In this document: positions 1 to 6,735 of the stretch, one piece after another
How positions within the stretch are numbered: position 1 is the first letter of the stretch
Layout: each line of letters begins with the position of its first letter
Assembly: GCA_046760905.1 (NCBI GenBank)
Contig: JBHIFB010000022.1
Location: 1-30,596, forward strand
Reading direction: 5' to 3'
DNA length: 30,596 nucleotides
Source of the DNA: JBHIFB01 sp046760905
GTDB taxonomy: Bacteria > Gemmatimonadota > CAZMKB01
Program-made: the position numbers and the translations under genes
The notes under the pieces: generated by a model
The model's input: only the letters and a program-made list of their open reading frames with translations
The model's database searches: none
What the model was told of the DNA's origin: nothing

Positions 1-174
1 CCACTAAGTTCCAGAGACATTGAACTTAAGTCTTTTGGTATTTACACAGTTACAGAAAGTAAGTTTAAATTTTTGGGGAAAGTCCTCAGGATAGGATTGT
101 TGCCTAATCCGGTAGTAAATTGTATCTTATATAATTCCAGCAACCAGCCTTGGTTGTTGAAACTGAGGTATTAA
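1..174 (+). CDS. possible 3' end of an unrecognised protein, cut by the window edge
   Basis: Frame 1 is open for 57 codons from the left edge to a TAA at 172-174, while the other two plus frames have stops within the first few codons. The stop lies two bases before the GGAGG of the next gene, as expected for an upstream operon member. The translation is rich in Lys, Leu and aromatic residues, ends in ...WLLKLRY, and matches no family I recognise. The stretch is more AT-rich than the genes that follow, so chance openness or a foreign origin are both possible. The true start lies outside the window. Confidence 0.4.
   Translation, partial: PLSSRDIELKSFGIYTVTESKFKFLGKVLRIGLLPNPVVNCILYNSSNQPWLLKLRY
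100..135 (+). promoter_or_regulatory. weak sigma70-like promoter candidate before the DHH gene
   Basis: TTGCCT at 100-105 and TATCTT at 123-128 are 17 bases apart. A consensus TATAAT also lies at 130-135 but has no -35 box at proper spacing. A 6-bp inverted repeat, CAACCA-GCCT-TGGTTG (141-156), sits where transcription would begin. If the upstream open frame is a real gene, this promoter would be internal to it. Confidence 0.3.
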
Positions 175-184
175 CGGAGGAAAA

Positions 185-1216
185 ATGCAATACGACACCA
201 AGAAGGAGAGACTCTCGCTCCTTCTCAAGTCACTTACCAGGAAGGGACGTCTCCTCATTCTACCGCACAATAACCCAGATCCCGATTCCCTGGCAAGTGC
301 ACATGCGTTCAGATATCTGCTGAAAGAAACCCTCGGGAAGAGGGCCGACATTCGAATAGCAGGGCTGATTGGGAGAGCCGAAAACCGGGAGATGATCAAA
401 CAGCTCAAAATCCCCTATCAGCCGGTTCATGAATCTGTCTTTAAGAAATACGATAGTGTCGCTCTACTTGATACCCAACCGGGAGCAGGTAACAATTCCC
501 TGCCGAAGGGCATTACTCCAACCGTGGTCATTGACCACCACGCGCCTCTAAGAGGCGTCCAGGCCCATTATCTTGATATCAGGCCCGACTACGGTGCAAC
601 GATCACAATAATATGGGAATATCTGAGAGAGGCCGGCGTTAGGATAGAGGCCAATATTGCGACTGCTATAGCTTATGCGATTAGCTCAGAGACACAGGAT
701 CTGGGTCGTGAGGCCGCAACTGTCGACAAAAAAGCATATCTCGATGTCTTTCCGATTTCGAACCTTAAAAAACTTTCGATGATATATCACCCCAGACTCA
801 CATGGGAATACTTCGAAACCATGCGAAATGCTATAACGAACACCCAGAGCAAGCGTCATGTAATCTATTGTAATCTCGGTGAGATCGCCAATCCGGATTT
901 CGTTCATCAGGTAGCGGATCTTCTGCTCAGGGTTGAGAGGAAGAGCTGGTCACTTGCCATGGGAAGATCTGACGGGATACTTTACTTTTCACTAAGAACG
1001 ACCAGAACTAAGGCTCGTGCCGGAAAGATGCTGAGAAGAATAATCGGGAAAAGAGGCAGTGCGGGAGGGCATGATATGATAGCCGGTGGAAGGATCGAAT
1101 ATGACGGACTACCAGAATCGGAGGTTCTCGAAATCGAAGAGGACATACTCCAGAGATTCCTTCGAGCAGTGGGAGTGGCTTCCAACAAGAGCGAGGAACT
1201 TCTCGACCGGCGTTAA
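185..1216 (+). CDS. DHH-family phosphoesterase (NrnA-like oligoribonuclease / pAp phosphatase)
   Basis: This 343-residue cytoplasmic protein carries the DHH/DHHA1 signature. The metal-binding motifs are HNNPDPDS (28-35), the Asp of LLDTQP (96), IDHHAP (116-121) and ETQDLG (169-174). The DHHA1 substrate-binding motif GGHDMIAGG starts at residue 294. The length equals that of NrnA-type proteins, which degrade short RNA or DNA oligonucleotides and dephosphorylate 3'-phosphoadenosine 5'-phosphate with manganese. The ATG at 185 follows GGAGG (176-180). The N-terminal HNNPDPDS replaces the common HxxPDxDS form but keeps both aspartates. A role in c-di-AMP or pGpG hydrolysis is possible for this superfamily and cannot be separated by sequence alone. 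Confidence 0.85.
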   Translation: MQYDTKKERLSLLLKSLTRKGRLLILPHNNPDPDSLASAHAFRYLLKETLGKRADIRIAGLIGRAENREMIKQLKIPYQPVHESVFKKYDSVALLDTQPGAGNNSLPKGITPTVVIDHHAPLRGVQAHYLDIRPDYGATITIIWEYLREAGVRIEANIATAIAYAISSETQDLGREAATVDKKAYLDVFPISNLKKLSMIYHPRLTWEYFETMRNAITNTQSKRHVIYCNLGEIANPDFVHQVADLLLRVERKSWSLAMGRSDGILYFSLRTTRTKARAGKMLRRIIGKRGSAGGHDMIAGGRIEYDGLPESEVLEIEEDILQRFLRAVGVASNKSEELLDRR

Positions 1217-1254
1217 GATGAACTCAACTTAGTAATTGAGAATGACAATCAGGG

Positions 1255-1270
1255 CTGTGCATGCGCACAG
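1255..1270. repeat. inverted repeat between the DHH and cytochrome genes
   Basis: CTGTGC-ATGC-GCACAG forms a perfect 6-bp stem with a 4-base loop in the 73-base gap before the cytochrome gene. There is no T-tract, so it is more like an operator or mRNA hairpin than a terminator. It ends 20 bases before the ATG chosen for the cytochrome. Confidence 0.35.
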
Positions 1271-1289
1271 GACCCCTTCTGGAGGCACA

Positions 1290-3314
1290 ATGGAGAACTT
1301 CACTCGAAAATGGATTTTCTCCTGCGCACTACTCATTGCGGTCGCAACACCTCTCTTCTGCGCCGAGAACGAGGACTGTCTCACATGCCATGGAGAGAGA
1401 GACTTCACCGTCGAGCTGGAATCCGGAGAGATCAGATCCCTTTATACCTCACAGGAGGAATTGAATAGCTCGTCTCATTCTGGATTTTCGTGCACAGGTT
1501 GTCACTCTGACCTCGATGATGTCGAAGAGTTTCCGCACGATGCGCCTCTTGAGAAAGTCGATTGTGGAAACTGCCACCTCGAGGAAAGCGAGCAGTTTGT
1601 CAGGAGCCTACATGGCATAGCACTCGGTTCGGGCAATCCTGAAGCTCCCGACTGTGCGAGCTGCCATGGGACCCACGGCGTTCTGCGCAGTGACAAAGAA
1701 AATTCCCCGACAAGCAAGAGTAACCTCCCCCGGACATGTGCATCCTGTCACAGCAAGTATATACTCACCGCTGATCCGGACGTGCGTATCGCAAATTCTT
1801 TCAAGCTTTATTCGGAAGGTGTCCATGCTCTGGGAATTCGAGAAGGAATAGCGGTGGCCGCAAGCTGCAACGACTGCCATGGCACTCACAATTTGAAGCC
1901 AGCTTCTGACATCAATTCGATGGTGAACAGACGTAACATCCCAAAAACCTGTTCGAAGTGCCACATCGGTATCTATGCCAAGTACGTGAAGGGAATCCAC
2001 GGCAAAGCACTGGATGCAGGCATTACCGATGACACGGCTATCTGCACCGACTGCCACGGCGAGCATAAAATTCTGCCGAGGGACGATCCAGCCTCCCATT
2101 CGAACCCATTGAACGTCGCCCAGACCTGCTCAAAATGTCACAACGACGAGAGGATCATCGAGAAGTACGGTCTGCCGGGCAAAAGACTTGCGACATACGA
2201 GGATAGCTATCATGGCATGGCAACAAAAAGGGGATCCTGGAATACTGCGAACTGCGCAAGTTGTCACAACGCCCATGACATCCTTCCCGCACATAATCCG
2301 AAATCCTCAACGAACCCGAACAACCTGGCAAGAACGTGCAGAAGGTGTCACATAAATGCGACTGCCAAGTTTGCCATGGGTTATACTCATAAATCCAGCA
2401 TACTCGCTCCCGGTGAAAGCAAGATCGGGAAAATCAATTCCTACGTGAGATATTTCTATATCACCCTCATCTTCGTAATAGCCTCAGCTATGTTACTTCA
2501 CAACGTTGTCATCCTGAGCCATCACATCCAGGAACGCTATCAGAAGGAGAAAGACAAAAAATACCTGGTCAGGTTCAATCGTAGCGAAATAATCCAGCAT
2601 CTCAGGGTGACGGTCTCTTTTATACTCCTCGTCCTCACAGGTTTCGCGCTCAGGTTTCCGGATGCCTGGTGGGCTCAGGCCTTGAGCGCAATCGGATTCA
2701 ATGAGGAGGTGAGGTCATGGGTTCACAGGGGAGCAGCGATTCTCCTTGTCTATACATCTATCCACCACGGTTTCTATCTGCTTACTTCCAAGAGAGGGAA
2801 AAGTGAATTCAAAGCAATGATCCCCAGGAAAAAAGACTTCCATGATATAGCCTCAAACCTCAAGTACCATATGAGAATGTCGAGGGAGAAGCCTCTGTTT
2901 GACAGGTTTGATTACAGCCAGAAGTTTGAGTACTGGGCCCTCGTGTGGGGTACTTTGATAATGATCGCAACCGGATTTATACTCTGGTTTCCAACTTTCT
3001 TTGCACAGTACCTCCCAGAGTGGGCAGTCAAGATCTCGGAGACAATCCATTACTACGAGGCATGGCTTGCAACCCTGGCGATATTCATCTTCCACTTCTT
3101 CATGGTGATGTACCATCCAGAAGAGTACCCCATGAACCTGACCTGGATAACAGGTAGAATGTCCATCTCCGCTTGTAAGGAACGACATTACCTCTGGTAT
3201 AAAAAGCTTATGGAAGAAGGTGGCATGGAAGAAGTGGCACCGAAGCCGCGAGATCCGCTCGCCTTCGACCCCGACGAGGGAGGTATCAGTATTGGTAGAG
3301 ACAGAAGAGACTAG
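1290..3314 (+). CDS. 11-heme cytochrome c fused to a cytochrome b (CbcL-like) membrane domain
   Basis: The ATG at 1290 is chosen because GGAGG stands at 1281-1285 and the product then starts with a signal peptide (MENFTRKW, a hydrophobic core, cleavage near FCA-EN). An upstream in-frame start at 1236 would bury this signal. The periplasmic part (about residues 25-380) has eleven CxxCH c-heme sites. The C-terminal part has five membrane spans (about 386-408, 439-457, 480-500, 548-568, 590-610) with histidines placed as in the FdnI/HydC/thiosulfate-reductase cytochrome b family (WVHRG, SIHHG, FIFHFF, YHPEEYP). This domain order is that of CbcL-type inner-membrane quinone:cytochrome oxidoreductases of metal reducers. 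It probably exchanges electrons between quinol and periplasmic carriers; the direction and partner are not shown. It is a clear paralog of the 19-heme protein further on. Confidence 0.85.
   Translation: MENFTRKWIFSCALLIAVATPLFCAENEDCLTCHGERDFTVELESGEIRSLYTSQEELNSSSHSGFSCTGCHSDLDDVEEFPHDAPLEKVDCGNCHLEESEQFVRSLHGIALGSGNPEAPDCASCHGTHGVLRSDKENSPTSKSNLPRTCASCHSKYILTADPDVRIANSFKLYSEGVHALGIREGIAVAASCNDCHGTHNLKPASDINSMVNRRNIPKTCSKCHIGIYAKYVKGIHGKALDAGITDDTAICTDCHGEHKILPRDDPASHSNPLNVAQTCSKCHNDERIIEKYGLPGKRLATYEDSYHGMATKRGSWNTANCASCHNAHDILPAHNPKSSTNPNNLARTCRRCHINATAKFAMGYTHKSSILAPGESKIGKINSYVRYFYITLIFVIASAMLLHNVVILSHHIQERYQKEKDKKYLVRFNRSEIIQHLRVTVSFILLVLTGFALRFPDAWWAQALSAIGFNEEVRSWVHRGAAILLVYTSIHHGFYLLTSKRGKSEFKAMIPRKKDFHDIASNLKYHMRMSREKPLFDRFDYSQKFEYWALVWGTLIMIATGFILWFPTFFAQYLPEWAVKISETIHYYEAWLATLAIFIFHFFMVMYHPEEYPMNLTWITGRMSISACKERHYLWYKKLMEEGGMEEVAPKPRDPLAFDPDEGGISIGRDRRD
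3278..3283 (+). promoter_or_regulatory. ribosome binding site that decides a TTG start
   Basis: GGGAGG lies 8 bases before TTG 3292, inside the end of the cytochrome gene. The upstream in-frame GTG at 3220 would add 24 polar residues read from the cytochrome's C-terminal coding sequence, so TTG 3292 is preferred. Confidence 0.55.
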
Positions 3315-6300
3315 GAAAACTCCAAGACTACCTATCTACATACTCTTTTTCCTCTCAGGGACATGCGGGTTGGTTTATGAGATCGTATGGACGAGGCTGC
3401 TCACGCTCGTAATGGGCAGCACAGTATACTCGATCTCGACAGTGTTAACCGCTTTCATGGGAGGACTTGCTCTCGGCAGCTATATTGCTGGTCGGGCGAT
3501 AACGGGACGGAGCGATGAACTCAGGATCTACGGGATACTCGAAGGGGTCATTGGGCTTTACTGCCTCTTCATCCCGGAGATCATTGATTTGTTCACACCC
3601 TTCTATAAGGGGATCTATGCCTCCATGAGAGACTCTTACTTCTTTTTCAGTCTCATCAGGTTCTCGATCTCCTTCCTTATCCTTCTCGTCCCGACAACTC
3701 TCATGGGGGCTACACTTCCGATACTCACGAAATACTTCGCGCAGAGGATGGAGACCATCGGCGGAACGATCGGGAAGGTTTATGCGATCAACACTTTCGG
3801 CGCTGTACTGGGATCGTTCGGCGCAGGTTTTTTCCTGCTTCCTTTATTTGGCACAAGCAATTCTATACTGATGACCGCCATTACAAACATCACCATAGCC
3901 GTGATTGCTCTATTATATTCACGGCGTATCATTACACCTGCTGTCACACGGGCTGCCTCTTTGGACAAACCACTGGAAGCCGAGGGGAAACCAGTAGTAC
4001 TAACACTTCTCCTCTGGGGATTTGGACTCTCGGGATTTGCGGCAATGGTTTACCAGGTAATATGGACCAGGATGCTCACTCTCATGATAGGTTCCTCCAC
4101 CTATGCATTCAGCCTGATTGTGACTGCCTTCATACTCGGAATCGGCTTCGGGAGTATTGCTCTTTCCCGGTTCATAGATAGAAGAGTTGATCTCCTTCTG
4201 TACTTCGCATTGGCTCAGCTCCTGATCGGTACTTCGGCGATGTTCATAGCATATATCTTCGGGAAGCTCCCCTTCGCAGTAGTGGAAATCATCAATAGAT
4301 TCAAGACCTCATTCGCTATGACTCAGTTTGCCGAGTTCCTGCTCGTCCTGGCTCTGCTTCTGATTCCAACCACGCTTATGGGGGTTCTTTTTCCTCTGGT
4401 CAGTAAGATCTTCACACGGAGTCTCAGCATGGTGGGCCGGGCAGTGGGGAACGCTTACGCGGCCAATACAGTTGGGGCAATACTCGGTTCCTTCACCGGG
4501 GGATTCATATTCATCCCGCTACTGGGTATGGAACGGGGAATATTAATCGCCTTTTCGCTGAACTTCCTCATCGGATTTGTATTTATTCTCTTCTCCCAGT
4601 TTCGAACCCTCGCCTTCCGGGGCGCACTGGTGATTCTGTGGATAGCGCTGAGTCTAACCTTCGAATGGCGATCGCCTGCATGGAACAAAGAATGGATTAC
4701 AATGGGGCCCTACCTCTACTTCACGATATATCAGAGACAGATCGAACAATACGGACCCGAAATCAAGGAAAAGCTCGCAAAATACAACCGCCTGATCTAT
4801 TTCAAGGAAGGTGTTTCAGCGACAATATCCGTGAGGGAACACGTGACGGGCGAGCGCTCCTTGCAGGTGAATGGAAAAACCGACGCATCTTCCGGAATGG
4901 ACATGTCCACTCAGGAACTCCTCGCCCACATCCCGCTCATGCTTCATCCAGAACCTGAAGATGTGCTGATCGTAGGACTCGCGAGCGGCGTCACCGTTGG
5001 CAGCGTCGAAAAATACCCGGTTGATCGGATTACATGCGTCGAGATATCTCCCGCCATGGTCGAGGCGAGTGACATGTTCAGGCAATATAACGGCAACGCC
5101 CTCGATGATCCACGGCTGACTCTAATCATCGAGGATGGAAGAAACCATGTTTTGCTTTCACAAGACAGCTACGACGTGATCATCAGCCAGCCTACCAATC
5201 CCTGGATCTCGGGTGTAGGGAATCTCTTCACCTATGAATATTTCAAGCTCCTGCATGAAAGGCTCCGCGAAGATGGAATCGCCTGTGTATGGCTTCAGGC
5301 TTACGGCTTGGATCCCGACGATTTCAAGTTGATTGTTAGGACCTTCAACGAGGTGTTTCCCCAGACAACGCTCTGGGAATCCCAGGTCGGTATGGACTAC
5401 ATACTCATCGGAAAGAAGACACCATTCCGTTTGGAGATCGGAGAAATAGAAAGAAATTTCGAGCTCCCTGGGGTGAAAGCTGACCTCATGAGGATAGGTG
5501 TTGAATCAGCACCTGAATTTCTGAAATTCATGATCACAGGTCCATCCCGATTGAGAGAGTATGCCGGTAAAGGGATGCTCCACACCGATGACAATTCTAG
5601 ATTGGAATTCTCCTGCCCGAGATCCCTATACATAAACACCACCTTACTGGAGCTTGATGCAATCAGTCCCTTCAGGGAGAATCCCCTCGAGTTCTTCACG
5701 GGTGAATACTCTGAAGCTGACAGGAAGACCTGTGAAAATATCATTCGAGCGAGGATGACGATGGTGGATGCTGTTCGGGCTATGATGAGTGGGGATGCAG
5801 TAAAGGGGGAGCAGCTTCTGCAGATGTCTCTGTCTTACCACCCCGGTGAGGAGGAGGCGCGTGATAAACTCACGCGCCACTATGCTACGCTGATGATACG
5901 GCTGATCGGAACAGGCAGATGGGAGGAGCTCGAGAGTCTCGCCAGAACGACTCTGAAACTCGATGCCGAAAATCTCATGGCAATAGAAGCTCTCTCCATT
6001 TCGCTCCTTAACAGGAAACTCTATGAGGATGCGGCTCCTTTTCTCGAGAAAGGGACGAGGCGATATCCTTATTATGCTCCATTCCACGCGGAGCTGGGTT
6101 ACCTGTATGCCCAGGTGGGAAAGGCCGAAGAGGCGATTTCATCATACGAAGTTGCCATGGCCATGGACCCTCGAAACGCGGAGTATGCATTCGACCTCGG
6201 AGTTCTCTATCTCAATTCTGGCAAACCCGGAAAGGCTGTCGAATTATTCCAGAAAGCCGCCCGAAACGAGCCTGAATTCACAGAGGCATATATAAACCTC

Positions 6301-6423
6301 GGAGGTACTTTCGCCAGTCTGGGAATGCTGGACGAAGCCGAGAAGGCTTTCACACGGGCTCTCGAACTGGATCCGAACAACCAAATTGCACTCAGAAACC
6401 TGAATAGAATTCGCTCGAGATAG
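3292..6423 (+). CDS. MFS-like membrane / spermidine-synthase-like / TPR fusion protein
   Basis: About 1043 residues. The N-terminal half (about 10-460) is a polytopic membrane domain made of two similar halves. Each half opens with the same signature: SGTCGLVYEIVWTR, then SGFAAMVYQVIWTR, both followed by a TxLMxGS-like loop. A SAM/aminopropyltransferase-like Rossmann domain follows (about 540-760): VLIVGLASGVTVGSV, then ITCVEISPAM, then DVIISQPTNPW-SGVGNLFT. The C-terminus (about 870-1043) holds tandem TPR repeats. The family is usually named fused MFS/spermidine synthase. The canonical catalytic Asp of spermidine synthase after DVII is replaced (SQPTNPW), so true aminopropyl transfer is doubtful, as in most membrane-fused relatives. 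It overlaps the upstream cytochrome by 23 bases and is probably co-transcribed with it. Substrate unknown. Confidence 0.8.
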   Translation: MVETEETRKTPRLPIYILFFLSGTCGLVYEIVWTRLLTLVMGSTVYSISTVLTAFMGGLALGSYIAGRAITGRSDELRIYGILEGVIGLYCLFIPEIIDLFTPFYKGIYASMRDSYFFFSLIRFSISFLILLVPTTLMGATLPILTKYFAQRMETIGGTIGKVYAINTFGAVLGSFGAGFFLLPLFGTSNSILMTAITNITIAVIALLYSRRIITPAVTRAASLDKPLEAEGKPVVLTLLLWGFGLSGFAAMVYQVIWTRMLTLMIGSSTYAFSLIVTAFILGIGFGSIALSRFIDRRVDLLLYFALAQLLIGTSAMFIAYIFGKLPFAVVEIINRFKTSFAMTQFAEFLLVLALLLIPTTLMGVLFPLVSKIFTRSLSMVGRAVGNAYAANTVGAILGSFTGGFIFIPLLGMERGILIAFSLNFLIGFVFILFSQFRTLAFRGALVILWIALSLTFEWRSPAWNKEWITMGPYLYFTIYQRQIEQYGPEIKEKLAKYNRLIYFKEGVSATISVREHVTGERSLQVNGKTDASSGMDMSTQELLAHIPLMLHPEPEDVLIVGLASGVTVGSVEKYPVDRITCVEISPAMVEASDMFRQYNGNALDDPRLTLIIEDGRNHVLLSQDSYDVIISQPTNPWISGVGNLFTYEYFKLLHERLREDGIACVWLQAYGLDPDDFKLIVRTFNEVFPQTTLWESQVGMDYILIGKKTPFRLEIGEIERNFELPGVKADLMRIGVESAPEFLKFMITGPSRLREYAGKGMLHTDDNSRLEFSCPRSLYINTTLLELDAISPFRENPLEFFTGEYSEADRKTCENIIRARMTMVDAVRAMMSGDAVKGEQLLQMSLSYHPGEEEARDKLTRHYATLMIRLIGTGRWEELESLARTTLKLDAENLMAIEALSISLLNRKLYEDAAPFLEKGTRRYPYYAPFHAELGYLYAQVGKAEEAISSYEVAMAMDPRNAEYAFDLGVLYLNSGKPGKAVELFQKAARNEPEFTEAYINLGGTFASLGMLDEAEKAFTRALELDPNNQIALRNLNRIRSR

Positions 6424-6735
6424 AGTTACTCCTAATGAGCGGATCCTGTGTGCCTGGTCTTACCGTCATGTTTCAGGGTCCTCTACTCAACCTGGATTCG
6501 GTGTAGGTCCTGTTGACCGTTACGCCCTTTCGCCTGGACTGTTTGGATATGAAAAAACACACCACCGACCACACGGGCTCGTCATCGACAGGCTTCAGTA
6601 TGCGTGATCTACCCAATGCCGAATACGCCTCTCAGGGTGCTACTGAGCACCAGCCAAAGCGAGAGGAGTATCTGGGCTTCGCAGGGATATTGCGTGAAAC
6701 AGGATAGATTAAGCTTCAAGACCGTGTAATCCGGT
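6424..6735. other. 312-base intergenic gap between convergent genes
   Basis: No convincing gene is present. One 64-codon TTG-started frame (6513-6707) has no ribosome binding site or recognisable sequence. The only structure seen is a short hairpin at 6636-6651. The gap separates the plus-strand 11-heme/MFS pair from the minus-strand 19-heme gene, so termination in both directions is expected here, but no T-tract terminator is evident. Confidence 0.6.
6636..6651. repeat. hairpin between convergent genes
   Basis: GGTGCT-ACTG-AGCACC is a perfect 6-bp stem with a 4-base loop. It may help to end transcripts arriving from either side, but no U-run follows on either strand. Confidence 0.3.

Noticed and set aside
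500..560. tRNA, CRISPR, insertion sequence or attachment site anywhere in the window
   Set aside because: No cloverleaf-like segment with CCA-ready ends, no regularly spaced direct repeats, and no transposase or integrase frame was found; coordinates are nominal.
1608..2099. 163-codon minus-strand frame inside the 11-heme cytochrome gene
   Set aside because: It is the reverse of Cys/His-rich coding sequence, has no support of its own, and the sense protein carries clear motifs throughout.
6513..6707. 64-codon plus-strand frame in the gap between convergent genes
   Set aside because: TTG start without a ribosome binding site, no recognisable sequence, and a composition no better than chance.
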